Positions 48,991 to 59,130 of a stretch of DNA of 60,140 nucleotides are shown in pieces. The DNA comes from Proteobacteria bacterium bin106 (lineage in GTDB: Bacteria > Bdellovibrionota_B > Oligoflexia > Oligoflexales > Bin106). Under the pieces are notes generated by a model. That model was not told the DNA's origin. It ran no database searches and saw nothing but the letters and a program-made list of their open reading frames with translations. Made by a program: the position numbers and the translations under genes. Each line of letters begins with the position of its first letter. The stretch's first letter is position 1. The stretch is taken from NCBI GenBank assembly GCA_002238945.1, contig MPNI01000013.1, positions 1-60,140 of the forward strand, read 5' to 3'.

Positions 48991-49899
48991 TCAAGCTACA
49001 GCTGATAAAAGCCGTGCTGCATCTTTTTGATTTTCGCGCTGAACCCAGACGAAAAAACATATGGTCATGGCAATAAATAAAATCACTCCCCCCGGCACCC
49101 ACATCACCAAACCACCTAGACGTTGATCATCGAGACGTGTCCAACTATCTGCCCACCATTCAGGCATAGCAATATAGTTATAGGCATACCAAGGCTCTTT
49201 GGCATAAGTCAGAAATGCTGCTAACACAATATTTACAGCCATAAAACTCGCTATAAACACCACTCGAAATCCCATATGCAATGATGATTTCAAAGGATGT
49301 GGATCAATAATATTTCGCCACAAATATATGGCTGTCCAGGCCATCATGGCATGCTCAATGATATGAAAAAAATCATTGAGAAGAGCCAAATTATACCACC
49401 TTGGCTGATGCCAAAACCAGAAATTAAAATTAAACAGAATCAAAGACACCAAAGGAAGGGAGAAAAATCGATGCATACTTTGAAGCACCGGTTGTTTCAT
49501 TAAAACCCATAAAATATGTCTTCTAGGCCAAGCCGGCAGTGAACGAACCATAATGAAAAATGGCGCACCAGCGATAATAAGTGGACAACCTAGCAGTATT
49601 ATGGCTAAATGCTGGATCATATGTACAAAAAACAACTGATCAGCCAAATCATCAACCCAAGGACTCAGCACCACCACGTTGATCACAGTGCCAAGATAAA
49701 AACTCACCACCTGCCAAAGTTTCACAGGTTGTTTCCGATACTGTCTGTAACAGAAGTAGTAAATGATACCTAGTAGTATAAAAAACAACAATGTAGGATC
49801 ATATAGCCACGGAAAACGCCATGGATTATCTGGCTGTGGGTCCAATGACCACACCGATACCACACTATCTGTATGACCGTAAGCAACAGACATAATCAT
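48991..49899 (-). CDS. ctaG: Cytochrome c oxidase assembly protein, caa3-type CtaG
   Basis: This 302-residue inner-membrane protein has about seven helices and the conserved His residues of the Bacillus-type CtaG family (HMIQHLAIILLGCPLIIAGAP, FWFWHQPRWYN, HIIEHAMMAWTAIYLW). The family helps form CuA/CuB sites of caa3 oxidases and is unrelated to mitochondrial-type Cox11 despite the shared name. It lies 35 kb from the oxidase genes it should serve. It converges with gspN and is divergent from the next lipoprotein gene. GGxxxR-type ribosome motifs are not evident; the ATG at 49899 is preceded by AAAGGGTC. Confidence 0.9.
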   Translation of the reverse strand: MIMSVAYGHTDSVVSVWSLDPQPDNPWRFPWLYDPTLLFFILLGIIYYFCYRQYRKQPVKLWQVVSFYLGTVINVVVLSPWVDDLADQLFFVHMIQHLAIILLGCPLIIAGAPFFIMVRSLPAWPRRHILWVLMKQPVLQSMHRFFSLPLVSLILFNFNFWFWHQPRWYNLALLNDFFHIIEHAMMAWTAIYLWRNIIDPHPLKSSLHMGFRVVFIASFMAVNIVLAAFLTYAKEPWYAYNYIAMPEWWADSWTRLDDQRLGGLVMWVPGGVILFIAMTICFFVWVQRENQKDAARLLSAVA

Positions 49900-49971
49900 G
49901 ACCCTTTAGCCCAAATATATCTCAGAAAAATGTACTCTCTCGTTTATAGATCAGCACAAAACCAACCATGA

Positions 49972-49977
49972 TATAAT
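49972..49977 (+). promoter_or_regulatory. Possible -10 box upstream of the lysozyme-like lipoprotein
   Basis: TATAAT lies about 200 bases before ATG 50174. The -35 region is not a good match at the normal distance. Confidence 0.25.
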
Positions 49978-50173
49978 GCCCGTAAAGGCTGCCCGCATAA
50001 CACTCTATCCACACCCTATCAACTCATATTCGCAATATCCTAACAAGCACCTAGCAAGCAAGAATCATTATAGATCTTATCTCAGATTGTTTTCCAGATG
50101 ATTTTTCCAAGATGATTATCATAAAGTTAATAACCATAAGCTAACCATAAGCTAACCATAAAAGGTCTCTTAT

Positions 50174-51547
50174 ATGTTTTCCTTTAATGTACTGACTTCT
50201 ATGTCTTTAAGAGCTTTGTTCAGAGCTTTTATCAGCTCTTTGGTTATCTGGCTATGGCTATCATGGATGCTCGTCTCATGTGGTAGCTCACCTGCGCTAG
50301 AAGATAAACCTATGTCCGCACAACCCCAATCTTTACTTGATAAAAATGTCGTTGCTGAAAACCAACACAAAACGGCTAAAAAAACACAAAAGAAAAAGAA
50401 AGACACCTCTGCCAGTGAACAACCAAGCACTGTTCTCTCACCAACAGCCACGTCATCCAGTGGAGAAAACCATAACGGTTATGAAATCATCACCGTCACA
50501 GAAGTTATACCAACACTCTACTCTAAAAATACCAATTCCACAGAAATAACACTAACTGAAGAATTTGTTATAGAACTCAGCAACCCTCCCTATTTAGATT
50601 CTTCTGAAACAACTAACCAAGAAGATCAACCCAGCACTGAAACGAGCACTGAAGATAACTTTGAAGGTAGCTATGAAGGCAACTATCAAGATAACTCTGA
50701 AACACCCATGCAACAAGAAACACCAGAGACCGTTACACCACCAGCACCAGCAAACATACCGGAGCCTACTCACTCAGAACAGTATTCAGCATATGAAGCT
50801 ACTATCAAAAAAAACACCCAATGTGGAGTTATTTATCCCAATTTGGAAAGAGTCGCCACCCCAATTCTTCGCAATGTTATGAGTTTAGATGTGGATGACA
50901 TTTATGATTATGCAGCTAAAGATGTGGTTAGAGGTACACAAACCATGCTTGCAAATATGATGGCTGATCCAGAATGGCCCATTCATCCTCTAGCCTTTTT
51001 TGCAACCATTAAACATTTTGAATCATCAAATCGTACCACTCAATGGGGCTATTGGAACTTTAACTTCTTTTCCAGACACTGCTCATCAGGGGTGTGTTCT
51101 GGTTACTTTCAAGTGGATGTGGACCTGGAAAAGGATTGGTCTCTTACAGAAGTCTGCGGAAAAAATGGCTTAAATGTTCTCGGCCTTGAAGGAGGCCCTG
51201 ATTTCTGTTCTATACTGTTTTGGTGGACCAAAGCCGCTGGAACCACAAAATGCAAGAATATGGGAGGGGCTGGCAACCCGTGCCTAGATAAAGGTTACGC
51301 CTGGAATATTAACACATTTAAACGTGGCCACCTCACCTATGGTCAAGGAAATCAATGGCATAGTTATGGTATCCATGATCCATGGAAGCATGCTTATGTT
51401 GGAGGTATGCTCAATGGCAGCTACTTCACCGGTTATGAAAACTGTGCAGCAAAGCACTATGCATACTCCACAACACCCCAACAACGTATACGTCAAGCTG
51501 TTGATGATTTTGCCCAAGCCATTGGATTCCAAAGAAGCCAAAGCTAA
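50174..51547 (+). CDS. Lysozyme/transglycosylase-like lipoprotein
   Basis: This 457-residue lipoprotein has a long signal (hydrophobic about 16-35) with lipobox LVSCGS (Cys37). Residues 40-215 are a Lys/Ser/Thr/Glu/Pro-rich linker. The C-terminal domain (about 220-450) resembles goose-type lysozyme or lytic transglycosylases in pattern: FATIKHFESSNRT with Glu283 as candidate acid, then CSSGVCSGYFQVD (310-315, like the GLFQI box), and many Cys, Trp and Tyr. It would cut peptidoglycan at the outer membrane or in another cell. ATG 50174 has AAGG 9 bases upstream. I infer the family; no exact match is recalled. Confidence 0.6.
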   Translation: MFSFNVLTSMSLRALFRAFISSLVIWLWLSWMLVSCGSSPALEDKPMSAQPQSLLDKNVVAENQHKTAKKTQKKKKDTSASEQPSTVLSPTATSSSGENHNGYEIITVTEVIPTLYSKNTNSTEITLTEEFVIELSNPPYLDSSETTNQEDQPSTETSTEDNFEGSYEGNYQDNSETPMQQETPETVTPPAPANIPEPTHSEQYSAYEATIKKNTQCGVIYPNLERVATPILRNVMSLDVDDIYDYAAKDVVRGTQTMLANMMADPEWPIHPLAFFATIKHFESSNRTTQWGYWNFNFFSRHCSSGVCSGYFQVDVDLEKDWSLTEVCGKNGLNVLGLEGGPDFCSILFWWTKAAGTTKCKNMGGAGNPCLDKGYAWNINTFKRGHLTYGQGNQWHSYGIHDPWKHAYVGGMLNGSYFTGYENCAAKHYAYSTTPQQRIRQAVDDFAQAIGFQRSQS

Positions 51548-51748
51548 ATCCACGAAAACGTGCTCTTTACACCACACTACACCCCACACCCACACACCCA
51601 CACACCCACACACCTTCACCTGAATCATCAAACGCAAGATGCTTCAAATCATTTCATAACTTTGCAGCATAGAATCACGCTTTTTTTGCTTCCATAACAA
51701 AGATAATAACCAGAGGCAACCAGATTAAAGCCTCACAAAATACTATGA
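51548..51748. repeat. Spacer with CACACACC-type repeat
   Basis: CCCACACA-type units repeat at about 51591-51616 directly after the lysozyme-like gene. The rest is plain spacer between convergent genes. Confidence 0.7.
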
Positions 51749-52606
51749 CTAGGTATCACGATGTGGCATAGATGGCCTGTATCTTGAAGGTTTATTTTTA
51801 GCACTAGCATTAGCTTTTTTAGCAGAACCTGCCTTTGATTTATTCTTGGCAGCTTTACTTCCTCGAGGCCGTCCCACCTTTTTCTTCGGAGTAACTTGCT
51901 CAGGATCCTGCTGAGCAGGTGGAGCTGACTGTGAAGGTGCTTGAGAAGGTAAACCAGAAGAGGGAGAGAAAGGAGAAGAGTCCTGCTTATTAGGTAATGG
52001 CGTAGGAGAATGACTTTTTGCAGCCTTAACATTTTTTGATTGATAAGTAAAAAAGTCCTCTTTTTCTAAGGGATGAAAGAAATTAGCATGCTCAATCATC
52101 AACGACGCTGTGGTTTCTCGAACCGCAGCTATTTCCACACGCACACCTTCTGATTTCAAGTGGATAACCAATTCAATATAGTCAGCATCTCCACTCATAA
52201 TCACAATGGTATCTACCTTAGAAGCTAACTGAGTAGCTTTAATAGATAAAGGAATATCTGCTGACTTATGACAAGGCTGTACCTGACCATAAAAAAGATT
52301 ATGCAAACGCTCCGCTAACTTCGAAGATATGCTTTTGCCTTCACGAAAATAAATCAACCTATTCAATGATCGCCCAGATAACAACCTTGGAATAACCAAA
52401 TCAAAGTTCAACATCGCACTATCATCAGCCATAAGATGATGAACACTCCGCTCAATATTATTACCATCAATTAAAATAGCCACTTTTTGCTGAATTTTAA
52501 TGGGAGGAAATTTATCTTTTTCCATATCCTCTGAAACAGTTGTGTCTTGCTTGGAAATCATTGTAAGTCCATAAGTAAGTATATTTTTTATAAAACGAAG
52601 AACCAT
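51749..52606 (-). CDS. NYN-domain (LabA/PIN-like nuclease) protein with C-terminal AT-hook tail
   Basis: This protein has a NYN (DUF88/LabA) domain at about residues 40-185: VAILIDGNNIERSV (first acidic site), KSADIPLSIKATQLA, then IVIMSGDADYIELV (third acidic site). These are the Asp motifs of PIN-like RNases. The tail (about 195-285) is Ser/Pro-rich, then basic with KKKVGRPRGSK, an AT-hook core (GRP flanked by basic residues), and Lys/Ala repeats. The pairing of a nuclease fold with a minor-groove DNA-binding hook is unusual. ATG 52606 is used; ATG 52561 is equally possible. It converges with the lysozyme-like gene. Role unknown, perhaps RNA or DNA processing. Confidence 0.75.
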   Translation of the reverse strand: MVLRFIKNILTYGLTMISKQDTTVSEDMEKDKFPPIKIQQKVAILIDGNNIERSVHHLMADDSAMLNFDLVIPRLLSGRSLNRLIYFREGKSISSKLAERLHNLFYGQVQPCHKSADIPLSIKATQLASKVDTIVIMSGDADYIELVIHLKSEGVRVEIAAVRETTASLMIEHANFFHPLEKEDFFTYQSKNVKAAKSHSPTPLPNKQDSSPFSPSSGLPSQAPSQSAPPAQQDPEQVTPKKKVGRPRGSKAAKNKSKAGSAKKANASAKNKPSRYRPSMPHRDT

Positions 52607-52740
52607 GATCAATCATAGCACCTAAACAAGTGATGTATCAAAATTTTCTACAAAGATTCTATGAACTGTGTTACCGACAAATATGGCAACACAGCTATAT
52701 GTATAAGCCATGTATAAGCCATATATAAGCGAAGATGTAC

Positions 52741-53856
52741 TCATTGAAATATCTTATCAACATAGGGAAGAGCAAAAGAATCAGCCACAGCTTTGTTGGT
52801 AACATGCCCATCATGGGTGTTTAGACCAGTACGCAGTACAGGATATTGCTTTACTGCCTCCATCAGCCCCATATTAGCTATCAATAAACCATAATAAAAT
52901 GTCACATTCGTTAAAGCATATGTGGATGTTTTAGGCACACAACCAGGTATGTTTGTCACCCCATAATGAATCACCTTATCTACCTTATAAGTTGGATTAT
53001 CATGAGTGGTAGGATGTATGGTTTCCACACTACCACCCTGATCAATAGCCACATCCACTACCACAGAACCAGGAGACATAGTCGCTAACATAGAACGACT
53101 CACAAGCATGGGAGATTTAGCACCTGTTACCAATACACCTGATATCAAAAGATCCGCTGAAGGCAATATCTCCGCTATACTCCCCTCATGAGACATAAGG
53201 ACCTGACATCGTGAACCGAATATATCACTAAAATAACTCAATCGCTGAGGATTAATATCAAGAACCGTCACACGAGCTCCAAGACCACATGCCACCTTGG
53301 CCGCATTCAATCCCACAACACCACCACCAATGATCACCACATGGCCCTGCTTCACACCACTCACTCCACCAAGAAGAATGCCCTTACCTCCCTCAGAAGA
53401 ATGCTTTTCTAATAAATGAGCTCCTATCTGAGGTGCTAACCTACCAGAAACCTCACTCATAGGACGAAGTAACGGAAGTGTGCCATCCTGTAATTGAATG
53501 GTCTCATAAGCAACAGCAGTCACTTTCTTATCAAGCAGAACTTTTGTTAACTCTTCTTCAGCTGCAAGATGAAAAAAGGCATAAACAATCAAACCCTCAC
53601 GTAAACGGTGATACTCCTCTTGAACAGGCTCCTTGACCTTAACAATCAACGAAGAACGCTGCCATAGCTCATCTGCTCCAGAAATGATATGACCACCCGC
53701 ACCCTCGTATTCCACATCTTCTATGCCCACTCCCTTACCAGCACCTGCTTCTACATACACCTGATGCCCTGCCTCTGTAAGAGATCTCACATTGCTCGGC
53801 ACCAACCCCACACGATGCTCACGATTTTTCACTTCCTTCGGAATACCTATTTTCAC
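52741..53856 (-). CDS. ald: Alanine dehydrogenase
   Basis: This cytoplasmic NAD-dependent enzyme deaminates L-alanine to pyruvate and ammonia. GTG 53856 gives [20 protein letters not shown], the standard family start, and AAGGAGG lies about 11 bases upstream; a TTG seven codons earlier would begin with that ribosome site. The NAD domain has [20 protein letters not shown] (GxGxxG). The body also shows [47 protein letters not shown] and the end [15 protein letters not shown]. At 371 residues it is of normal length. It is likely catabolic, alongside the leucine-type dehydrogenase. Confidence 0.96.
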   Translation of the reverse strand: MKIGIPKEVKNREHRVGLVPSNVRSLTEAGHQVYVEAGAGKGVGIEDVEYEGAGGHIISGADELWQRSSLIVKVKEPVQEEYHRLREGLIVYAFFHLAAEEELTKVLLDKKVTAVAYETIQLQDGTLPLLRPMSEVSGRLAPQIGAHLLEKHSSEGGKGILLGGVSGVKQGHVVIIGGGVVGLNAAKVACGLGARVTVLDINPQRLSYFSDIFGSRCQVLMSHEGSIAEILPSADLLISGVLVTGAKSPMLVSRSMLATMSPGSVVVDVAIDQGGSVETIHPTTHDNPTYKVDKVIHYGVTNIPGCVPKTSTYALTNVTFYYGLLIANMGLMEAVKQYPVLRTGLNTHDGHVTNKAVADSFALPYVDKIFQ

Positions 53857-53877
53857 TGCACACAACTCCTCCTTCAA

Positions 53878-53937
53878 ACCACACCCACCATACCTTCACA
53901 CCACACCCACCATACCTTCACACCACACCCACCATAC
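53878..53937. repeat. 22-bp tandem repeat, 2.7 copies
   Basis: The unit ACCACACCCACCATACCTTC, with AC to complete 22 bases, is repeated; ACCACACCCACCATACC begins at 53878, 53900 and 53922. It is followed by CGCCATACC copies. It lies just upstream of ald. Confidence 0.9.
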
Positions 53938-54113
53938 CCGCCATACCCGCCATCACACCTATTGCTTTTTCTAGTTAGCCTCAATCAGCTTAACAACCTA
54001 TCAATAGACACACACAATCGTCTCCAAAAAACACTAGTTTTCTAAAACTAAGAAAGGCTAACACTAAGAGAGACTAAAACTAAGAAAGATCTCATAACAC
54101 ATTACCAGTTAGA

Positions 54114-56063
54114 CTATTTAGAGACATTTTCTTTTAAATCCACTTTATAAGTTGTATCAATAGTTACAGATGGCCCAAAAGATTTACCCTCTTTTTGGTA
54201 AGCTTTAAGCTCTGCTTCAGCTGCCTTATCTATCCAAACAGATTCCATTTCAGAAAAATGACTGGGACCAAACAAACGTGTACCCGGTAACTTTGGAAAC
54301 TGAATATGGCGCCAATATGCAGTGCGAATAAAAGGATTCAACATCCCAGGTACAAATGCACCATCTTCATGAATATAGCGCAATATTTTCCGCGAAAGCT
54401 CCTGTTTCATCTTGGTATCAAATGTTTCACGATAACTATCAATCAACTTGTCCAGTAGAAGATCTTTTGTATTGGTCAGATTAGTGGTTTCTTTTTTGGC
54501 ATTCTCAGAATGCCAAAACTTCCAATACTGAGGAGGTGGTAGTCGACTAAAACCATAAACCGTCCAAACAACATCATAATTTTTTTCCTGCGTCATCTTA
54601 TAACGAGTCGTCGTATCACGATAATCCAACTGTATATCAAAGCCAGCTTTTAAAGCTTCCGCTTGCAACACCAACAATCTATCTTTATGAGGCTGAAAGC
54701 CATATAATATCCGCACCGTCATCTTTTTACCATCTTTTTGCCACACTCCATCCTTACCAAGAACATAGCCAGATGACTGCATTAAAGTTTTCACTTTCTC
54801 CCTATCATACTCTCGAACCCGAATACTCCCATCACTGTAATCACCGAATCCATCATAAAATGATTGAATGCGCGTGTATTCACCCCGAGCAACTTCTTGA
54901 ATAACCTTTTCAAAATTCAAAGCATGTCCAAAAGCATGACGTACCTTTTTATCTTGCCAATGATCTTGATCTTTATTAAGCCAAATAACTTGGCAACCAG
55001 ATGGACGGTCCACATAAAACCATAGCTTTTTAACATAGCCTCTATCAAATACCTTCCCCTTGGCCTTCTCATGCCATGACACAGGATTCGTTAAACTTAT
55101 GGCTGACAATTCACCATTGATAAAATGTTGCCAAGTAGCCTCCTGATCTCTAATCACTTTGTAATGCTTATAATGAAAATTATAACGATATTTATAGTAT
55201 TTAAGATCTTTTGCCCACCAATCTTTATGAAGTGCAAACTCTATAAATTTTCCTTTTTTAAATTTTGAAACATTATAAGGCCCCGTAGTTGGAGAAACCT
55301 TAAAATTGTATTTTTTCACCCAGTTTTTATCAAGCTTATGAAAATGCTTCGGCACAGGACTAAGATTCACCCGACCAACAAGCACTTCTTTTACATGTTT
55401 TTTACCAGATACTACAGATATCACATCTTTTGTGTGAACCTTAACTTCTGCAATCTCTTCTGAGTAATAAGTATTCCTCCGAGGATCCACAATATGCGGT
55501 GAACGCATAAACTCAAGAGTAAACACATAATCTTCTGTGGTAACCGGCTTACCATCAGACCAACGGGCTCTTTGATCCAGTTTGAAATAAACCGTTTTAT
55601 AATCATCAGCCACCGCCCAGTGAGTAGCTAAAGAAGGGAAATAACGACCACTATCTGGATGTATACCCACTAAACTCAAAGCATTAGCGTCATAAAGATA
55701 CCATTTGAAACCAGAGTTAGAATCAGGACCTACATGACGAAATGATTGAGGAAATGCTTCCAGATAATCATAATACGTACCACCCTTTTTGGCACGAGGA
55801 TCAGCAAAAATAGGATCACTATCATTACTCTCCCACACCAATCCTTGAGGTAACTGAAAGGATTCTGAAGACTCTGCTTTCTCTGAATCTGTGCCCTGTT
55901 TAAGCTGTGACTCTTGAGCTTGTGACTCTGACGAAGCACCATCTTGAGCATAACTCACAGCGGCAGAGCTCCCATACATCAAACACACAGCTAAACACAA
56001 TAAACCTAGTTTTTGAATCGAACATCCATTCACTTGACATAAGAGTCTCAAAAATCTCATCAT
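54114..56063 (-). CDS. Peptide ABC transporter solute-binding protein (family 5), copy A
   Basis: This 649-residue family 5 binding protein would capture oligopeptides in the periplasm. I start it at the MMRFLRLL site by analogy with copy B; a TTG 13 codons earlier is possible. Signal: hydrophobic about 18-35 then SYAQD. The mature protein shows the family pattern: GLVWESNDSDPIFADPRAKK leading to GGTYY, ATHWAVADDYKTVYFKL, RARWSDGKPVTTEDYVFTLE, then VSPTTGPYNVSKF and the DKKVRHAFGHALNFEKVI segment. It is close to YejA-like proteins. Copy B upstream on the same strand is about 80% alike by eye. No permease gene is next to it. A weak dispersed linker of Gln/Ser/Glu follows the signal. Confidence 0.9.
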   Translation of the reverse strand: MMRFLRLLCQVNGCSIQKLGLLCLAVCLMYGSSAAVSYAQDGASSESQAQESQLKQGTDSEKAESSESFQLPQGLVWESNDSDPIFADPRAKKGGTYYDYLEAFPQSFRHVGPDSNSGFKWYLYDANALSLVGIHPDSGRYFPSLATHWAVADDYKTVYFKLDQRARWSDGKPVTTEDYVFTLEFMRSPHIVDPRRNTYYSEEIAEVKVHTKDVISVVSGKKHVKEVLVGRVNLSPVPKHFHKLDKNWVKKYNFKVSPTTGPYNVSKFKKGKFIEFALHKDWWAKDLKYYKYRYNFHYKHYKVIRDQEATWQHFINGELSAISLTNPVSWHEKAKGKVFDRGYVKKLWFYVDRPSGCQVIWLNKDQDHWQDKKVRHAFGHALNFEKVIQEVARGEYTRIQSFYDGFGDYSDGSIRVREYDREKVKTLMQSSGYVLGKDGVWQKDGKKMTVRILYGFQPHKDRLLVLQAEALKAGFDIQLDYRDTTTRYKMTQEKNYDVVWTVYGFSRLPPPQYWKFWHSENAKKETTNLTNTKDLLLDKLIDSYRETFDTKMKQELSRKILRYIHEDGAFVPGMLNPFIRTAYWRHIQFPKLPGTRLFGPSHFSEMESVWIDKAAEAELKAYQKEGKSFGPSVTIDTTYKVDLKENVSK

Positions 56064-56538
56064 CTTCCTTTTTTCTACATAATCAGCCAGCCCCATCCAC
56101 AAAGAAAACCCAACAGCTATTAGATCCTAAATAACATAACAGCTTACACAATAGCTAACACAATAGCTAAGCAACAACACCTCAGTAGGTATCGTCACCA
56201 AGAAAGGTTGCCTGTTATCTTAGCCTATTGTGAAAGAAAATACCTCAGAAGAAAAGATGTATTTTCAAGTCTCGACTCAGATCTACAAACTCAGGCCTAC
56301 ATTCTCTATGATTCTCTATGACTCTTTATGCTTAATGTGTCATACCTGCTATGCCCAATACCTGCTACTATGACCACTCTCTAGCATAGCACCCATATAT
56401 TCTTTCCATCCCACCCTTAGCTTATATCTAAGAACAAGTGGTGACAACCATCACATGAGGCTGCTCTACAACACGCACCCATCACAACCTTGTGACTCTG
56501 TTTTTCCATAATGGAAAAACAGAGATGATAATCATGAG
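56064..56538. other. Spacer between the two binding proteins
   Basis: These 475 bases hold the strong hairpin at 56496-56524 and minor repeats (CACAATAGCTAA twice near 56145-56170; GATTCTCTATGA twice near 56310). No gene. The hairpin would end transcripts of copy B. Confidence 0.5.
56496..56524 (-). terminator. Strong hairpin after solute-binding protein copy B
   Basis: CTCTGTTTTTCC and GGAAAAACAGAG pair perfectly (12 bp) around a five-base loop, about 15 bases after the copy B stop. The T-rich arm is inside the stem rather than after it, so it could also be a processing or stability signal between the two copies. Confidence 0.6.
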
Positions 56539-58509
56539 CTACTTAGTTTTTTGAGTCTTTTCAGTAGCTTTGTCTTTTATATCCACTTTATAAGTGCTAT
56601 CAACAACCACCGATGGACCAAAAGATTTACCCTCTTTCTTATAAGCTTCAAGTTCTACTTCAGCTGCTTCATCTATCCAAGCAATATCATCCATTACTGG
56701 GCCAAATAAACGTGTACCTGGCACCTTTGGAAACTGAATATGTCGCCAATATGCTAAGCGAATAAAAGGATTTAATAATCCAGGAACAAATGAACCATCT
56801 TCGTGAATATAACGCAATATTTCCCGTGAAAGCTCCTGTTTCTTTTTTGTATCAAATGTTTCACGGTAGCTGTCAATTAACTTGTCAAGTTGAGGATCTT
56901 TAGTGTTTGTAAGATTATTAGTTTGTTTCGTTGCATTCTCAGAATGCCAATACTCCCAATAAACAGGAGGTGGAACCTCTGATAAACCATACCTAACCCA
57001 AAGAACATCATAATTTTTTTCCTGTATCATCTTATAACCAGTCGTGCTATCTCGATAGTCCAGCTGTAAATCAAAACCAGCTTTTAAAGCTTCCTCTTTT
57101 AACACCACTAACCTGTCTTGATGATGCTGAGACCTATATAATATCTGCACCGTCATCTTTTTACCATCTTTTTGCCATACTCCATCTTTGTCCAAAGCAT
57201 AACCAGATGACTGCATAAGTGTTTTAACTTTATCTACATCATACTCACGAAATCGAATACTCTCATCACTATAATCACCATATCCATCATAAAATGATTG
57301 AATACGAGTATATTCATCACGTAAAACCTCTTTAATAACCTTCTTAAAGTTCAAAGCATGACCAAAAGCATGACGTACCTTTTTATCTTGCCAGTGGACT
57401 TGATCTTTATTTAACCAAATAATTTGAGCACCTGAGGGCTTATCCACATAAAACCACAGCTTTTTAATATATCCTTTATCATATAACTCCCCAGTGGCTT
57501 TTTTATGCCACCACTCAGGAATAGTGACACCCATATATGACAATTCACCCTTAAGAAAATGTTGCCAAACTGCCTCCTGATCTCTAATAACTTTGTAATG
57601 CTTGCGATGAAAGTTAAAGCGGTATTTGTAATATTTAAGATCTTTTGCCCACCAGTCTTTATTGAGTGAAAATTCTATAAATTTACCTTTTTTAAATCTT
57701 GATAAACTATACGGACCTGTGGTTGGGGGAATCTTAAAGTTGTATTTTTTCACCCAGTCTTTATCAAGCTTATGAAAATGCTTCGGCACAGGACTAAAAC
57801 TCATCTTATAAATAAGCACATCTTTTACATGTTTTTTCCCAGATACCACAGATATCACATCTTTTGCATGCACTTTAACATCTACAATTACTTCCGTGTA
57901 GTAATTATTATACCAAGGAGCAACAATATGTGGTGAACGCATAAACTCCAGAGTAAATACATAATCTTCTACTGTAACCGGTTTCCCATCAGACCAACGC
58001 GCGCGCTGATCCAATTTGAAATATACCGTTTTATTATCTTTAGCCACTGCCCAATGAGTTGCTAAACCGGGGATATAACGACCACTATTTTTATGCAACT
58101 CCACTAAATTCAAAGCATTTTCATCATAAATGAGGCCTCTAATTTCTGAATTGGAATTAGGACCTACACGGCGAAAAGATACAGGAAATGATTGCAAATA
58201 ATAATAATACGTACCACCCTTTTTGGCACGAGAATCAGCAAAAGTAGGATCAGTATCATTGGTCTCCCACACCAAGCCTTCCGGTAACTGAAAGGATTCT
58301 GAAGACCCTGCTTTCTCTGATGCACTTGAATCTGAGGTCTGTTTAACCTGTGACCCTTGAGCTTGTGACTCTGATGGAGCACTCTCCTGAGCATAACTTA
58401 CAGCTACAGAGCTTCCATAGATCAAGCACACAGTCAAACACAAAAAACCTGGTTTCTGAAAAGAGTACCCATCCACTAGACTGTACAAAAGTCTCAACAA
58501 TCTCATCAT
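56539..58509 (-). CDS. Peptide ABC transporter solute-binding protein (family 5), copy B
   Basis: This 656-residue paralogue of copy A has the same architecture: signal (hydrophobic about 20-36, SYAQES), a Ser/Gln-rich linker, then GLVWETNDTDPTFADSR, ATHWAVAKDNKTVYFKL, RARWSDGKPVTVEDYVFTLE, IPPTTGPYSLSRF and DKKVRHAFGHALNF. The ATG at 58509 has GGGAG six bases upstream, which also fixes the start of copy A. Differences cluster in residues that could line the ligand pocket (for example SAISLTNP in A versus SYMGVTIP in B), so the two may bind different peptides. An IS relic lies upstream. Confidence 0.9.
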   Translation of the reverse strand: MMRLLRLLYSLVDGYSFQKPGFLCLTVCLIYGSSVAVSYAQESAPSESQAQGSQVKQTSDSSASEKAGSSESFQLPEGLVWETNDTDPTFADSRAKKGGTYYYYLQSFPVSFRRVGPNSNSEIRGLIYDENALNLVELHKNSGRYIPGLATHWAVAKDNKTVYFKLDQRARWSDGKPVTVEDYVFTLEFMRSPHIVAPWYNNYYTEVIVDVKVHAKDVISVVSGKKHVKDVLIYKMSFSPVPKHFHKLDKDWVKKYNFKIPPTTGPYSLSRFKKGKFIEFSLNKDWWAKDLKYYKYRFNFHRKHYKVIRDQEAVWQHFLKGELSYMGVTIPEWWHKKATGELYDKGYIKKLWFYVDKPSGAQIIWLNKDQVHWQDKKVRHAFGHALNFKKVIKEVLRDEYTRIQSFYDGYGDYSDESIRFREYDVDKVKTLMQSSGYALDKDGVWQKDGKKMTVQILYRSQHHQDRLVVLKEEALKAGFDLQLDYRDSTTGYKMIQEKNYDVLWVRYGLSEVPPPVYWEYWHSENATKQTNNLTNTKDPQLDKLIDSYRETFDTKKKQELSREILRYIHEDGSFVPGLLNPFIRLAYWRHIQFPKVPGTRLFGPVMDDIAWIDEAAEVELEAYKKEGKSFGPSVVVDSTYKVDIKDKATEKTQKTK

Positions 58510-58692
58510 CTCTAACTCCCATTTTGTTTCATGACTCAAATCCACCACTGGCCATATCATCATCTCACATATACAATAGCTAGCCAACAACTCGGTCGGT
58601 GTCAGCACGAAGGATATTCACCAGCTCTACTATGACGGAAAATCATTAACAATCAAAGCACATTCTTACAATGCTAAATACTCCACATCAGA

Positions 58693-58850
58693 TCAACAAC
58701 CGCCACCTTTTATTGCGGTTATTACGGCTCCTTTGACTCCATACTTCTCACTTAGGTGGAAAGAATCACGTTTAAACGCTTCATTGTAACTATGCCTACT
58801 TGTCATATCGACCTCCATGATAAACAAACACTATCTTAGCCGGTTTTCTT
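58693..58850 (-). mobile_element. IS3-family OrfA start with element end (best copy)
   Basis: The minus strand carries AACCGGCTAAGATAGTGTTT then GTTTATCATGGAGG, then a 41-codon frame starting at 58818 that contains MTSRHSYNEAFKRDSFHLSE followed by KYGVKGAVITAIKGGGC and a stop. This is the N-terminal helix-turn-helix start typical of IS3-family OrfA (usual Y-x2-EFK-x2-A-V pattern). The rest of the element is gone. GGAGG before the inner ATG (58806) is its ribosome site. Confidence 0.65.
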
Positions 58851-59086
58851 CCAAGTTGCTTCTACTATTATTTAGAATCCTCCATCACCGCCACCACACC
58901 CAGTTGTACTGGCCATAAGACCTTCACTTATAGAAGGTCTATACACACTTAATAACCTTCATCACCCTCACCTAAATGCTTACAGCTAAGTTCGGCATAT
59001 TCTTCTCATCACCCCTATCAGAAAGGCCATTTTCTTCTAAATATACTTGTGGTGATATGAAAGCTGCAAAATTTCTAACCATACTT

Positions 59087-59130
59087 AAAAAGGATACTGA
59101 AGACTCATACCTTCAGTATCCTTTTTGTTT
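59087..59130. terminator. Strong Rho-independent-type terminator
   Basis: AAAAAGGATACTGAAG pairs perfectly with CTTCAGTATCCTTTTT (16 bp) around an eight-base loop, and a T-rich run follows on the plus strand; by symmetry it is also usable on the minus strand, below the gene at 59300. Confidence 0.85.
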
